A stretch of DNA of 64,000 nt, from contig JAQSEB010000180.1 in NCBI GenBank assembly GCA_030063045.1, positions 62,001 to 126,000 of the forward strand, written 5' to 3'. Under the pieces are notes generated by a model, which did not search any database, had not been told where the DNA came from, and saw only the letters and a list, made by a program, of their open reading frames with translations. The DNA is from Pratylenchus scribneri (taxonomy: Eukaryota > Nematoda > Chromadorea > Rhabditida > Pratylenchidae). This document shows, piece by piece, positions 35,146 to 50,200 of this stretch; position 1 is the stretch's first letter; each line of letters opens with the position of its first letter. Made by a program: the position numbers and the translations under genes.

Positions 35146-38100
35146 GAGCATGCAGAAATTGAATACACAAAAGGGTTAATTTACTAATATAGTTTGCAAA
35201 ATGAATTAAAAACCAAAGAGAATTTGGCTGTTGTTTTATTTCAAAATTTTTGAAAATTTTTTAAAAATACTATGATTCAATTTAGAAATTTTAAAAATTT
35301 CTGAATTAAAATATCAATGAATTTTTTTGAGCATGCAGAAATTGAATACACAATAGGGTTAATTTACTCATATAGTTTGCAAAATGAATTAAAAACCAAA
35401 GAGAATTTGGCTGTTGTTTTATTTCAAAATTTTTGAAAATTTTTTAAAAATACTATGATTCAAATTTAGAAATTTTAAAAATTTCTGAATTAAAATATCA
35501 ATGAATTTTTTTGAGCATGCAGAAATTGAATACACAATAGGGTTAATTTACTCATATAGTTTGCAAAATGAATTAAAAACCAAAGAGAATTTGGCTGTTG
35601 TTTTATTTCAAAATTTTTGAAAATTTTAAAAATTTCTTAATTAAAATATCAATGAATTTTTTTGAGCATGCAGAAATTGAATACACAAAAGGGTTAATTT
35701 ACTCATATAGTTTGCAAAATGAATTAAAAACCAAAGAGAATTTGGCTGTTGTTTTATTTCAAAATTTTTGAAAATTTTAAAAATTTCTTAATTAAAATAT
35801 CAATGAATTTTTTTGAGCATGCAGAAATTGAATACACAAAAGGGTTAATTTACTCCTATAGTTTGCAAATTGAATTAAAAACCAAAGAGAATTTGGCTGT
35901 TGTTTTATTTCAAAATTTTTGAAAATTTTTTAAAAATACTATGATTCAAATTTAGAAATTTTAAAAATTTCTGAATTAAAATATCAATGAATTTTTTTGA
36001 GCATGCAGAAATTGAATACACAAAAGGGTTAATTTACTCATATAGTTTGCAAAATGAATTAAAAACCAAAGAGAATTTGGCTGTTGTTTTATTTCAAAAT
36101 TTATGAAAATTTTAAAAATTTCTTAATTAAAATATCAATGAATTTTTTTGAGCATGCAGAAATTGAATACACAAAAGGGTTGATTTACTCATATAGTTTG
36201 CAAAATGAATTAAAAACCAAAGAGAATTTGGCTGTTGTTTTATTTCAAAATTTTTGAAAATTTTTTAAAAATACTATGATTCAAATTTAAAAATTTTAAA
36301 AATTTCTGAATTAAAATATCAATGAATTTTTTTGAGCATGCAGAAATTGAATACACAATAGGGTTAATTTACTCATATAGTTTGCAAAATGAATTAAAAA
36401 CCAAAGAGAATTTGGCTGTTGTTTTATTTCAAAATTTTTGAAAATTTTTTAAAAATACTATGATTCAAATTAAGAAATTTTAAAAATTTCTGAATTAAAA
36501 TATCAATGAATTTTTTTGAGCATGCAGAAATTGAATACACAAAAGGGTTAATTTACTCATATAGTTTGCAAAATGAATTAAAAACCAAAGAGAATTTGGC
36601 TGTTGTTTTATTTCAAAATTTTTGAAAATTTTAAAAATTTCTGTATTAAAATATCAATGAATTTTTTTGAGCATGCAGAAATTGAATACACAATAGGGTT
36701 AATTTACTCATATAGTTTGCAAAATGAATTAAAAACCAAAGAGAATTTGGCTGTTGTTTTATTTCAAAATTTTTGAAAATTTTTTAAAAATACTATGATT
36801 CAATTTAGAAATTTTAAAAATTTCTTAATTAAAAAATATCAATGAATTTTTTGAGCATGCAGAAATTGAATACACAAAAGGGTTAATTTACTCATATAGT
36901 TTGCAAAATGAATTAAAAACCAAAGAGAATTTGGCTGATGTTTTATTTCAAAATTTTTGAAAATTTTAAAAATTTCTTAATTAAAATATCAATGAATTTT
37001 TTTGAGCATGCAGAAATTGAATACACAAAAGGGTTAATTTACTCATATAGTTTGCAAAATGAATTAAAAACCAAAGAGAATTTGGCTGTTGTTTTATTTC
37101 AAAATTTATGAAAATTTTAAAAATTTCTGAATTAAAATATCAATGAATTTTTTTGAGCATGCAGAAATTGAATACACAATAGGGTTAATTTACTCATATA
37201 GTTTGCAAAATGAATTAAAAACCAAAGAGAATTTGGCTGTTGTTTTATTTCAAAATTTTTGAAAATTTTTTAAAAATACTATGATTTAATTTAGAAATTT
37301 TAAAAATTTCTGAATTAAAATATCAATGAATTTTTTTGAGCATGCAGAAATTGAATACACAATAGGGTTAATTTACTCATATAGTTTGCAAAATGAATTA
37401 AAAACCAAAGAGAATTTGGCTGTTGTTTTATTTCAAAATTTTTGAAAATTTTAAAAATTTCTGAATTAAAATATCAATGAATTTTTTTGAGCATGCAGAA
37501 ATTGAATACACAAAAGGGTTAATTTACTCATATAGTTTGCAAAATGAAATAAAAACCAAAGAGAATTTGGCTGTTGTTTTATTTCAAAATTTATGAAAAT
37601 TTTAAAAATTTCTTAATTAAAATATCAATGAATTTTTTTGAGCATGCAGAAATTGAATACACAAAAGGGTTAATTTACTCATATAGTTTGCAAAATGAAT
37701 TAAAAACCAAAGAGAATTTGGCTTTTGTTTTATTTCAAAATTTTTGAAAATTTTTTAAAAATACTATGATTCAAATTTAGAAATTTTAAAAATTTCTGAA
37801 TTAAAATATCAATGAATTTTTTTGAGCATGCAGAAATTGAATACACAATAGGGTTAATTTACTCATATAGTTTGCAAAATGAATTAAAAACCAAAGAGAA
37901 TTTGGCTGTTGTTTTATTTCAAAATTTTTGAAAATTTTTTAAAAATACTATGATTCAAATTTAGAAATTTTAAAAATTTCTGAATTAAAATATCAATGAA
38001 TTTTTTTGAGCATGCAGAAATTGAATACACAAAAGGGTTAATTTACTCATATAGTTTGCAAAATGAATTAAAAACCAAAGAGAATTTGGCTGTTGTTTTA

Positions 38101-39163
38101 TTTCAAAATTTTTGAAAATTTTAAAAATTTCTGTATTAAAATATCAATGAATTTTTTTGAGCATGCAGAAATTGAATACACAATAGGGTTAATTTACTCA
38201 TATAGTTTGCAAAATGAATTAAAAACCAAAGAGAATTTGGCTGTTGTTTTATTTCAAAATTTTTGAAAATTTTTTAAAAATACTATGATTCAATTTAGAA
38301 ATTTTAAAAATTTCTTAATTAAAAAATATCAATGAATTTTTTGAGCATGCAGAAATTGAATACACAAAAGGGTTAATTTACTCATATAGTTTGCAAAATG
38401 AATTAAAAACCAAAGAGAATTTGGCTGTTGTTTTATTTCAAAATTTATGAAAATTTTAAAAATTTCTGAATTAAAATATCAATGAATTTTTTTGAGCATG
38501 CAGAAATTGAATACACAATAGGGTTAATTTACTCATATAGTTTGCAAAATGAATTAAAAACCAAAGAGAATTTGGCTGTTGTTTTATTTCAAAATTTTTG
38601 AAAATTTTTTAAAAATACTATGATTCAATTTAGAAATTTTAAAAATTTCTTAATTAAAAAATATCAATGAATTTTTTGAGCATGCAGAAATTGAATACAC
38701 AAAAGGGTTAATTTACTCATATAGTTTGCAAAATGAATTAAAAACCAAAGAGAATTTGGCTGTTGTTTTATTTCAAAATTTATGAAAATTTTAAAAATTT
38801 CTGAATTAAAATATCAATGAATTTTTTTGAGCATGCAGAAATTGAATACACAATAGGGTTAATTTACTCATATAGTTTGCAAAATGAATTAAAAACCAAA
38901 GAGAATTTGGCTGTTGTTTTATTTCAAAATTTTTGAAAATTTTTTAAAAATACTATGATTCAATTTAGAAATTTTAAAAATTTCTTAATTAAAAAATATC
39001 AATGAATTTTTTGAGCATGCAGAAATTGAATACACAAAAGGGTTAATTTACTCATATAGTTTGCAAAATGAATTAAAAACCAAAGAGAATTTGGCTGTTG
39101 TTTTATTTCAAAATTTTTGAAAATTTTAAAAATTTCTGAATTAAAATATCAATGAATTTTTTT
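35146..39163. repeat. 4018-bp 24-mer higher-order repeat, copy 2
   Basis: I walked all phase points from 35146 to 39164. The intervals are 183, 184, 151, 151, 184, 151, 184, 184, 151, 184, 151, 151, 183, 151, 151, 184, 184, 151, 184, 151, 184, 151, 184 and 151, making 24 monomers: 12 short and 12 long, summing to 4018 bp. The last four pairs are 335-bp dimers of a six-T long monomer and a short one. The right boundary with copy 3 lies between about 39035 and 39136, where CTTAATT expected from copy 1 becomes CTGAATT as at the start of copy 2. Confidence 0.95.
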
Positions 39164-42100
39164 GAGCATGCAGAAATTGAATACACAAAAGGGTTAATTT
39201 ACTAATATAGTTTGCAAAATGAATTAAAAACCAAAGAGAATTTGGCTGTTGTTTTATTTCAAAATTTTTGAAAATTTTTTAAAAATACTATGATTCAATT
39301 TAGAAATTTTAAAAATTTCTGAATTAAAATATCAATGAATTTTTTTGAGCATGCAGAAATTGAATACACAATAGGGTTAATTTACTCATATAGTTTGCAA
39401 AATGAATTAAAAACCAAAGAGAATTTGGCTGTTGTTTTATTTCAAAATTTTTGAAAATTTTTTAAAAATACTATGATTCAAATTTAGAAATTTTAAAAAT
39501 TTCTGAATTAAAATATCAATGAATTTTTTTGAGCATGCAGAAATTGAATACACAATAGGGTTAATTTACTCATATAGTTTGCAAAATGAATTAAAAACCA
39601 AAGAGAATTTGGCTGTTGTTTTATTTCAAAATTTTTGAAAATTTTAAAAATTTCTTAATTAAAATATCAATGAATTTTTTTGAGCATGCAGAAATTGAAT
39701 ACACAAAAGGGTTAATTTACTCATATAGTTTGCAAAATGAATTAAAAACCAAAGAGAATTTGGCTGTTGTTTTATTTCAAAATTTTTGAAAATTTTAAAA
39801 ATTTCTTAATTAAAATATCAATGAATTTTTTTGAGCATGCAGAAATTGAATACACAAAAGGGTTAATTTACTCCTATAGTTTGCAAATTGAATTAAAAAC
39901 CAAAGAGAATTTGGCTGTTGTTTTATTTCAAAATTTTTGAAAATTTTTTAAAAATACTATGATTCAAATTTAGAAATTTTAAAAATTTCTGAATTAAAAT
40001 ATCAATGAATTTTTTTGAGCATGCAGAAATTGAATACACAAAAGGGTTAATTTACTCATATAGTTTGCAAAATGAATTAAAAACCAAAGAGAATTTGGCT
40101 GTTGTTTTATTTCAAAATTTATGAAAATTTTAAAAATTTCTTAATTAAAATATCAATGAATTTTTTTGAGCATGCAGAAATTGAATACACAAAAGGGTTG
40201 ATTTACTCATATAGTTTGCAAAATGAATTAAAAACCAAAGAGAATTTGGCTGTTGTTTTATTTCAAAATTTTTGAAAATTTTTTAAAAATACTATGATTC
40301 AAATTTAAAAATTTTAAAAATTTCTGAATTAAAATATCAATGAATTTTTTTGAGCATGCAGAAATTGAATACACAATAGGGTTAATTTACTCATATAGTT
40401 TGCAAAATGAATTAAAAACCAAAGAGAATTTGGCTGTTGTTTTATTTCAAAATTTTTGAAAATTTTTTAAAAATACTATGATTCAAATTAAGAAATTTTA
40501 AAAATTTCTGAATTAAAATATCAATGAATTTTTTTGAGCATGCAGAAATTGAATACACAAAAGGGTTAATTTACTCATATAGTTTGCAAAATGAATTAAA
40601 AACCAAAGAGAATTTGGCTGTTGTTTTATTTCAAAATTTTTGAAAATTTTAAAAATTTCTGTATTAAAATATCAATGAATTTTTTTGAGCATGCAGAAAT
40701 TGAATACACAATAGGGTTAATTTACTCATATAGTTTGCAAAATGAATTAAAAACCAAAGAGAATTTGGCTGTTGTTTTATTTCAAAATTTTTGAAAATTT
40801 TTTAAAAATACTATGATTCAATTTAGAAATTTTAAAAATTTCTTAATTAAAAAATATCAATGAATTTTTTGAGCATGCAGAAATTGAATACACAAAAGGG
40901 TTAATTTACTCATATAGTTTGCAAAATGAATTAAAAACCAAAGAGAATTTGGCTGATGTTTTATTTCAAAATTTTTGAAAATTTTAAAAATTTCTTAATT
41001 AAAATATCAATGAATTTTTTTGAGCATGCAGAAATTGAATACACAAAAGGGTTAATTTACTCATATAGTTTGCAAAATGAATTAAAAACCAAAGAGAATT
41101 TGGCTGTTGTTTTATTTCAAAATTTATGAAAATTTTAAAAATTTCTGAATTAAAATATCAATGAATTTTTTTGAGCATGCAGAAATTGAATACACAATAG
41201 GGTTAATTTACTCATATAGTTTGCAAAATGAATTAAAAACCAAAGAGAATTTGGCTGTTGTTTTATTTCAAAATTTTTGAAAATTTTTTAAAAATACTAT
41301 GATTTAATTTAGAAATTTTAAAAATTTCTGAATTAAAATATCAATGAATTTTTTTGAGCATGCAGAAATTGAATACACAATAGGGTTAATTTACTCATAT
41401 AGTTTGCAAAATGAATTAAAAACCAAAGAGAATTTGGCTGTTGTTTTATTTCAAAATTTTTGAAAATTTTAAAAATTTCTGAATTAAAATATCAATGAAT
41501 TTTTTTGAGCATGCAGAAATTGAATACACAAAAGGGTTAATTTACTCATATAGTTTGCAAAATGAAATAAAAACCAAAGAGAATTTGGCTGTTGTTTTAT
41601 TTCAAAATTTATGAAAATTTTAAAAATTTCTTAATTAAAATATCAATGAATTTTTTTGAGCATGCAGAAATTGAATACACAAAAGGGTTAATTTACTCAT
41701 ATAGTTTGCAAAATGAATTAAAAACCAAAGAGAATTTGGCTTTTGTTTTATTTCAAAATTTTTGAAAATTTTTTAAAAATACTATGATTCAAATTTAGAA
41801 ATTTTAAAAATTTCTGAATTAAAATATCAATGAATTTTTTTGAGCATGCAGAAATTGAATACACAATAGGGTTAATTTACTCATATAGTTTGCAAAATGA
41901 ATTAAAAACCAAAGAGAATTTGGCTGTTGTTTTATTTCAAAATTTTTGAAAATTTTTTAAAAATACTATGATTCAAATTTAGAAATTTTAAAAATTTCTG
42001 AATTAAAATATCAATGAATTTTTTTGAGCATGCAGAAATTGAATACACAAAAGGGTTAATTTACTCATATAGTTTGCAAAATGAATTAAAAACCAAAGAG

Positions 42101-43181
42101 AATTTGGCTGTTGTTTTATTTCAAAATTTTTGAAAATTTTAAAAATTTCTGTATTAAAATATCAATGAATTTTTTTGAGCATGCAGAAATTGAATACACA
42201 ATAGGGTTAATTTACTCATATAGTTTGCAAAATGAATTAAAAACCAAAGAGAATTTGGCTGTTGTTTTATTTCAAAATTTTTGAAAATTTTTTAAAAATA
42301 CTATGATTCAATTTAGAAATTTTAAAAATTTCTTAATTAAAAAATATCAATGAATTTTTTGAGCATGCAGAAATTGAATACACAAAAGGGTTAATTTACT
42401 CATATAGTTTGCAAAATGAATTAAAAACCAAAGAGAATTTGGCTGTTGTTTTATTTCAAAATTTATGAAAATTTTAAAAATTTCTGAATTAAAATATCAA
42501 TGAATTTTTTTGAGCATGCAGAAATTGAATACACAATAGGGTTAATTTACTCATATAGTTTGCAAAATGAATTAAAAACCAAAGAGAATTTGGCTGTTGT
42601 TTTATTTCAAAATTTTTGAAAATTTTTTAAAAATACTATGATTCAATTTAGAAATTTTAAAAATTTCTTAATTAAAAAATATCAATGAATTTTTTGAGCA
42701 TGCAGAAATTGAATACACAAAAGGGTTAATTTACTCATATAGTTTGCAAAATGAATTAAAAACCAAAGAGAATTTGGCTGTTGTTTTATTTCAAAATTTA
42801 TGAAAATTTTAAAAATTTCTGAATTAAAATATCAATGAATTTTTTTGAGCATGCAGAAATTGAATACACAATAGGGTTAATTTACTCATATAGTTTGCAA
42901 AATGAATTAAAAACCAAAGAGAATTTGGCTGTTGTTTTATTTCAAAATTTTTGAAAATTTTTTAAAAATACTATGATTCAATTTAGAAATTTTAAAAATT
43001 TCTTAATTAAAAAATATCAATGAATTTTTTGAGCATGCAGAAATTGAATACACAAAAGGGTTAATTTACTCATATAGTTTGCAAAATGAATTAAAAACCA
43101 AAGAGAATTTGGCTGTTGTTTTATTTCAAAATTTTTGAAAATTTTAAAAATTTCTTAATTAAAATATCAATGAATTTTTTT
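39164..43181. repeat. 4018-bp 24-mer higher-order repeat, copy 3
   Basis: Every rare mark of copy 2 recurs 4018 bp later: ACTCCTATAG at 39870, GGGTTGATTT near 40197, GGCTGATG near 40957, GATTTAATTT near 41301, GAAATAAAAACC near 41565 and GGCTTTTG at 41739. I saw no difference between copies 2 and 3 at the marks checked. On the right this copy continues into the same tail as copy 1 instead of returning to the start of the 24-mer. Confidence 0.94.
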
Positions 43182-46100
43182 GAGCATGCAGAAATTGAAT
43201 ACACAAAAGGGTTAATTTACTCATATAGTTTGCAAAATGAATTAAAAACCAAAGAGAATTTGGCTGTTGTTTTATTTCAAAATTTTTGAAAATTTTAAAA
43301 ATTTCTTAATTAAAATATCAATGAATTTTTTTGAGCATGCAGAAATTGAATACACAAAAGAATTAATTTACTCATATAGTTTGCAAAATGAATTAAAAAC
43401 CAAAGAGAATTTGGCTGTTGTTTTATTTCAAAATTTTTGAAAATTTTTTAAAAATACTATGATTCAAATTTAGAAATTTTAAAAATTTCTGAATTAAAAT
43501 ATCAATGAATTTTTTTGAGCATGCAGAAATTGAATACACAATAGGGTTAATTTACTCATATAGTTTGCAAAATGAATTAAAAACCAAAGAGAATTTGGCT
43601 GTTGTTTTATTTCAAAATTTATGAAAATTTTAAAAATTTCTTAATTAAAATATCAATGAATTTTTTTGAGCATGCAGAAATTGAATACACAAAAGGGTTA
43701 ATTTACTCATATAGTTTGCAAAATGAATTAAAAACCAAAGAGAATTTGGCTGTTGTTTTATTTCAAAATTTTTGAAAATTTTTTAAAAATACTATGATTC
43801 AAATTTAGAAATTTTAAAAATTTCTGAATTAAAATATCAATGAATTTTTTTGAGCATGCAGAAATTGAATACACAAAAGGGTTAATTTACTCATATAGTT
43901 TGCAAAATGAATTAAAAACCAAAGAGAATTTGGCTGTTGTTTTATTTCAAAATTTTTGAAAATTTTTTAAAAATACTATGATTCAAATTTAGAAATTTTA
44001 AAAATTTCTGAATTAAAATATCAATGAATTTTTTTGAGCATGCAGAAATTGAATACACAATAGGGTTAATTTACTCATATAGTTTGCAAAATGAATTAAA
44101 AACCAAAGAGAATTTGGCTGTTGTTTTATTTCAAAATTTTTGAAAATTTTAAAAATTTCTTAATTAAAATATCAATGAATTTTTTTGAGCATGCAGAAAT
44201 TGAATACACAAAAGGGTTAATTTACTCATATAGTTTGCAAAATGAATTAAAATCCAAAGAGAATTTGGCTGTTGTTTTATTTCAAAATTTTTGAAAATTT
44301 TAAAAATTTCTGAATTAAAATATCAATGAATTTTTTTGAGCATGCAGAAATTGAATACACAATAGGGTTAATTTACTCATATAGTTTGCAAAATGAATTA
44401 AAAACCAAAGAGAATTTGGCTGTTGTTTTATTTCAAAATTTTTGAAAATTTTAAAAATTTCTTAATTAAAATATCAATGAATTTTTTTGAGCATGCAGAA
44501 ATTGAATACACAAAAGGGTTAATTTACTCATATAGTTTGCAAAATGAATTAAAAACCAAAGAGAATTTGGCTGTTGTTTTATTTCAAAATTTTTGAAAAT
44601 TTTTTAAAAATACTATGATTCAAATTTAGAAATTTTAAAAATTTCTGAATTAAAATATCAATGAATTTTTTTGAGCATGCAGAAATTGAATACACAATAG
44701 GGTTAATTTACTCATATAGTTTGCAAAATGAATTAAAAACCAAAGAGAATTTGGCTGTTGTTTTATTTCAAAATTTTTGAAAATTTTTTAAAAATACTAT
44801 GATTCAAATTTAGAAATTTTAAAAATTTCTGAATTAAAATATCAATGAATTTTTTTGAGCATGCAGAAATTGAATACACAATAGGGTTAATTTACTCATA
44901 TAGTTTGCAAAATGAATTAAAAACCAAAGAGAATTTGGCTGTTGTTTTATTTCAAAATTTTTGAAAATTTTAAAAATTTCTGAATTAAAATATCAATGAA
45001 TTTTTTTGAGCATGCAGAAATTGAATACACAATAGGGTTAATTTACTCATATAGTTTGCAAAATGAATTAAAAACCAAAGAGAATTTGGCTGTTGTTTTA
45101 TTTCAAAATTTTTGAAAATTTTAAAAATTTCTGAATTAAAATATCAATGAATTTTTTTGAGCATGCAGAAATTGAATACACAATAGGGTTAATTTACTCA
45201 TATAGTTTGCAAAATGAATTAAAAACCAAAGAGAATTTGGCTGTTGTTTTATTTCAAAATTTTTGAAAATTTTTTAAAAATACTATGATTCAAATTTAGA
45301 AATTTTAAAAATTTCTGAATTAAAATATCAATGAATTTTTTTGAGCATGCAGAAATTGAATACACAATAGGGTTAATTTACTCATATAGTTTGCAAAATG
45401 AATTAAAAACCAAAGAGAATTTGGCTGTTGTTTTATTTCAAAATTTTTGAAAATTTTAAAAATTTCTGAATTAAAATATCAATGAATTTTTTTGAGCATG
45501 CAGAAATTGAATACACAATAGGGTTAATTTACTCATATAGTTTGCAAAATGAATTAAAAACCAAAGAGAATTTGGCTGTTGTTTTATTTCAAAATTTTTG
45601 AAAATTTTTTAAAAATACTATGATTCAAATTTAGAAATTTTAAAAATTTCTGAATTAAAATATCAATGAATTTTTTTGAGCATGCAGAAATTGAATACAC
45701 AATAGGGTTAATTTACTCATATAGTTTGCAAAATGAATTAAAAACCAAAGAGAATTTGGCTGTTGTTTTATTTCAAAATTTTTGAAAATTTTAAAAATTT
45801 CTAAATTAAAATATCAATGAATTTTTTTGAGCATGCAGAAATTGAATACACAATAGGGTTAATTTACTCATATAGTTTGCAAAATGAATTAAAAACCAAA
45901 GAGAATTTGGCTGTTGTTTTATTTCAAAATTTTTGAAAATTTTAAAAATTTCTGAATTAAAATATCAATGAATTTTTTTGAGCATGCAGAAATTGAATAC
46001 ACTATAGGGTTAATTTACTCATATAGTTTGCAAAATGAATTAAAAACCAAAGAGAATTTGGCTGTTGTTTTATTTCAAAATTTTTGAAAATTTTAAAAAT

Positions 46101-47250
46101 TTCTGAATTAAAATATCAATGAATTTTTTTGAGCATGCAGAAATTGAATACACAAAAGGGTTAATTTACTAATATAGTTTGCAAAATGAATTAAAAACCA
46201 AAGAGAATTTGGCTGTTGTTTTATTTCAAAATTTTTGAAAATTTTAAAAATTTCTGAATTAAAATATCAATGAATTTTTTTGAGCATGCAGAAATTGAAT
46301 ACACAATAGGGTTAATTTACTCATATAGTTTGCAAAATGAATTAAAAACCAAAGAGAATTTGGCTGTTGTTTTATTTCAAAATTTTTGAAAATTTTAAAA
46401 ATTTCTGAATTAAAATATCAATGAATTTTTTTGAGCATGCAGAAATTGAATACACAAAAGGGTTAATTTACTAATATAGTTTGCAAAATGAATTAAAAAC
46501 CAAAGAGAATTTGGCTGTTGTTTTATTTCAAAATTTTTGAAAATTTTTTAAAAATACTATGATTCAATTTAGAAATTTTAAAAATTTCTGAATTAAAATA
46601 TCAATGAATTTTTTTGAGCATGCAGAAATTGAATACACAAAAGGGTTAATTTACTCATATAGTTTGCAAAATGAATTAAAAACCAAAGAGAATTTGGCTG
46701 TTGTTTTATTTCAAAATTTTTGAAAATTTTTTAAAAATACTATGATTCAATTTAGAAATTTTAAAAATTTCTGAATTAAAATATCAATGAATTTTTTTGA
46801 GCATGCAGAAATTGAATACACAATAGGGTTAATTTACTCATATAGTTTGCAAAATGAATTAAAAACCAAAGAGAATTTGGCTGTTGTTTTATTTCAAAAT
46901 TTTTGAAAATTTTAAAAATTTCTGAATTAAAATATCAATGAATTTTTTTGAGCATGCAGAAATTGAATACACAATAGGGTTAATTTACTCATATAGTTTG
47001 CAAAATGAATTAAAAACCAAAGAGAATTTGGCTGTTGTTTTATTTCAAAATTTTTGAAAATTTTAAAAATTTCTGAATTAAAATATCAATGAATTTTTTT
47101 GAGCATGCAGAAATTGAATACACTATAGGGTTAATTTACTCATATAGTTTGCAAAATGAATTAAAAACCAAAGAGAATTTGGCTGTTGTTTTATTTCAAA
47201 ATTTTTGAAAATTTTAAAAATTTCTGAATTAAAATATCAATGAATTTTTT
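43182..47250. repeat. Tail segment following 24-mer copy 3
   Basis: This is the counterpart of 30623-35145, shorter by three monomers (453 bp), lost or not amplified near 44.3-44.6 kb. The CTAAATT monomer, two CACTATAGGG monomers and the TACTAATATAG monomers appear in the same order. Similarity to the 35.1-kb region ends near 47.4 kb, where a 183-bp unit stands in place of a 184-bp unit. Confidence 0.87.
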
Positions 47251-50200
47251 TGAGCATGCAGAAATTGAATACACAAAAGGGTTAATTTACTAATATAGTT
47301 TGCAAAATGAATTAAAAACCAAAGAGAATTTGGCTGTTGTTTTATTTCAAAATTTTTGAAAATTTTTTAAAAATACTATGATTCAATTTAGAAATTTTAA
47401 AAATTTCTGAATTAAAATATCAATGAATTTTTTTGAGCATGCAGAAATTGAATACACAAAAGGGTTAATTTACTCATATAGTTTGCAAAATGAATTAAAA
47501 ACCAAAGAGAATTTGGCTGTTGTTTTATTTCAAAATTTTTGAAAATTTTTTAAAAATACTATGATTCAATTTAGAAATTTTAAAAATTTCTGAATTAAAA
47601 TATCAATGAATTTTTTTGAGCATGCAGAAATTGAATACACAATAGGGTTAATTTACTCATATAGTTTGCAAAATGAATTAAAAACCAAAGAGAATTTGGC
47701 TGTTGTTTTATTTCAAAATTTTTGAAAATTTTTTAAAAATACTATGATTCAATTTAGAAATTTTAAAAATTTCTGAATTAAAATATCAATGAATTTTTTT
47801 GAGCATGCAGAAATTGAATACAAAAGGGTTAATTTACTAATATAGTTTGCAAAATGAATTAAAAACCAAAGAGAATTTGGCTGTTGTTTTATTTCAAAAT
47901 TTTTGAAAATTTTTTAAAAATACTATGATTCAATTTAGAAATTTTAAAAATTTCTGAATTAAAATATCAATGAATTTTTTGAGCATGCAGAAATTGAATA
48001 CACAAAAGGGTTAATTTACTCATATAGTTTGCAAAATGAATTAAAAACCAAAGAGAATTTGGCTGTTGTTTTATTTCAAAATTTTTGAAAATTTTTTAAA
48101 AATACTATGATTCAAATTTAGAAATTTTAAAAATTTCTGAATTAAAATATCAATGAATTTTTTGAGCATGCAGAAATTGAATACACAAAAGGGTTAATTT
48201 ACTCATATAGTTTGCAAAATGAATTAAAAACCAAAGAGAATTTGGCTGTTGTTTTATTTCAAAATTTTTGAAAATTTTAAAAATTTCTGAATTAAAATAT
48301 CAATGAATTTTTTTGAGCATGCAGAAATTGAATACACAATAGGGTTAATTTACTCATATAGTTTGCAAAATGAATTAAAAACCAAAGAGAATTTGGCTGT
48401 TGTTTTATTTCAAAATTTTTGAAAATTTTAAAAATTTCTGAATTAAAATATCAATGAATTTTTTTGAGCATGCAGAAATTGAATACACAAAAGGGTTAAT
48501 TTACTAATATAGTTTGCAAAATGAATTAAAAACCAAAGAGAATTTGGCTGTTGTTTTATTTCAAAATTTTTGAAAATTTTTTAAAAATACTATGATTCAA
48601 TTTAGAAATTTTAAAAATTTCTGAATTAAAATATCAATGAATTTTTTTGAGCATGCAGAAATTGAATACACAATAGGGTTAATTTACTCATATAGTTTGC
48701 AAAATGAATTAAAAACCAAAGAGAATTTGGCTGTTGTTTTATTTCAAAATTTTTGAAAATTTTTTAAAAATACTATGATTCAAATTTAGAAATTTTAAAA
48801 ATTTCTGAATTAAAATATCAATGAATTTTTTTGAGCATGCAGAAATTGAATACACAAAAGGGTTAATTTACTAATATAGTTTGCAAAATGAATTAAAAAC
48901 CAAAGAGAATTTGGCTGTTGTTTTATTTCAAAATTTTTGAAAATTTTTTAAAAATACTATGATTCAAATTTAGAAATTTTAAAAATTTCTGAATTAAAAT
49001 ATCAATGAATTTTTTGAGCATGCAGAAATTGAATACACAAAAGGGTTAATTTACTCATATAGTTTGCAAAATGAATTAAAAACCAAAGAGAATTTGGCTG
49101 TTGTTTTATTTCAAAATTTTTGAAAATTTTAAAAATTTCTGAATTAAAATATCAATGAATTTTTTTGAGCATGCAGAAATTGAATACACAATAGGGTTAA
49201 TTAACTCATATAGTTTGCAAAATGAATTAAAAACCAAAGAGAATTTGGCTGTTGTTTTATTTCAAAATTTTTGAAAATTTTTTAAAAATACTATGATTCA
49301 ATTTAGAAATTTTAAAAATTTCTGAATTAAAATATCAATGAATTTTTTTGAGCATGCAGAAATTGAATACACAATAGGGTTAATTTACTCATATAGTTTG
49401 CAAAATGAATTAAAAACCAAAGAGAATTTGGCTGTTGTTTTATTTCAAAATTTTTGAAAATTTTTTAAAAATACTATGATTCAAATTTAGAAATTTTAAA
49501 AATTTCTGAATTAAAATATCAATGAATTTTTTTGAGCATGCAGAAATTGAATACACAAAAGGGTTAATTTACTAATATAGTTTGCAAAATGAATTAAAAA
49601 CCAAAGAGAATTTGGCTGTTGTTTTATTTCAAAATTTTTGAAAATTTTTTAAAAATACTATGATTCAAATTTAGAAATTTTAAAAATTTCTGAATTAAAA
49701 TATCAATGAATTTTTTGAGCATGCAGAAATTGAATACACAAAAGGGTTAATTTACTCATATAGTTTGCAAAATGAATTAAAAACCAAAGAGAATTTGGCT
49801 GTTGTTTTATTTCAAAATTTTTGAAAATTTTAAAAATTTCTGAATTAAAATATCAATGAATTTTTTTGAGCATGCAGAAATTGAATACACAATAGGGTTA
49901 ATTTACTCATATAGTTTGCAAAATGAATTAAAAACCAAAGAGAATTTGGCTGTTGTTTTATTTCAAAATTTTTGAAAATTTTAAAAATTTCTGAATTAAA
50001 ATATCAATGAATTTTTTTGAGCATGCAGAAATTGAATACACAAAAGGGTTAATTTACTAATATAGTTTGCAAAATGAATTAAAAACCAAAGAGAATTTGG
50101 CTGTTGTTTTATTTCAAAATTTTTGAAAATTTTTTAAAAATACTATGATTCAAATTTAGAAATTTTAAAAATTTCTGAATTAAAATATCAATGAATTTTT

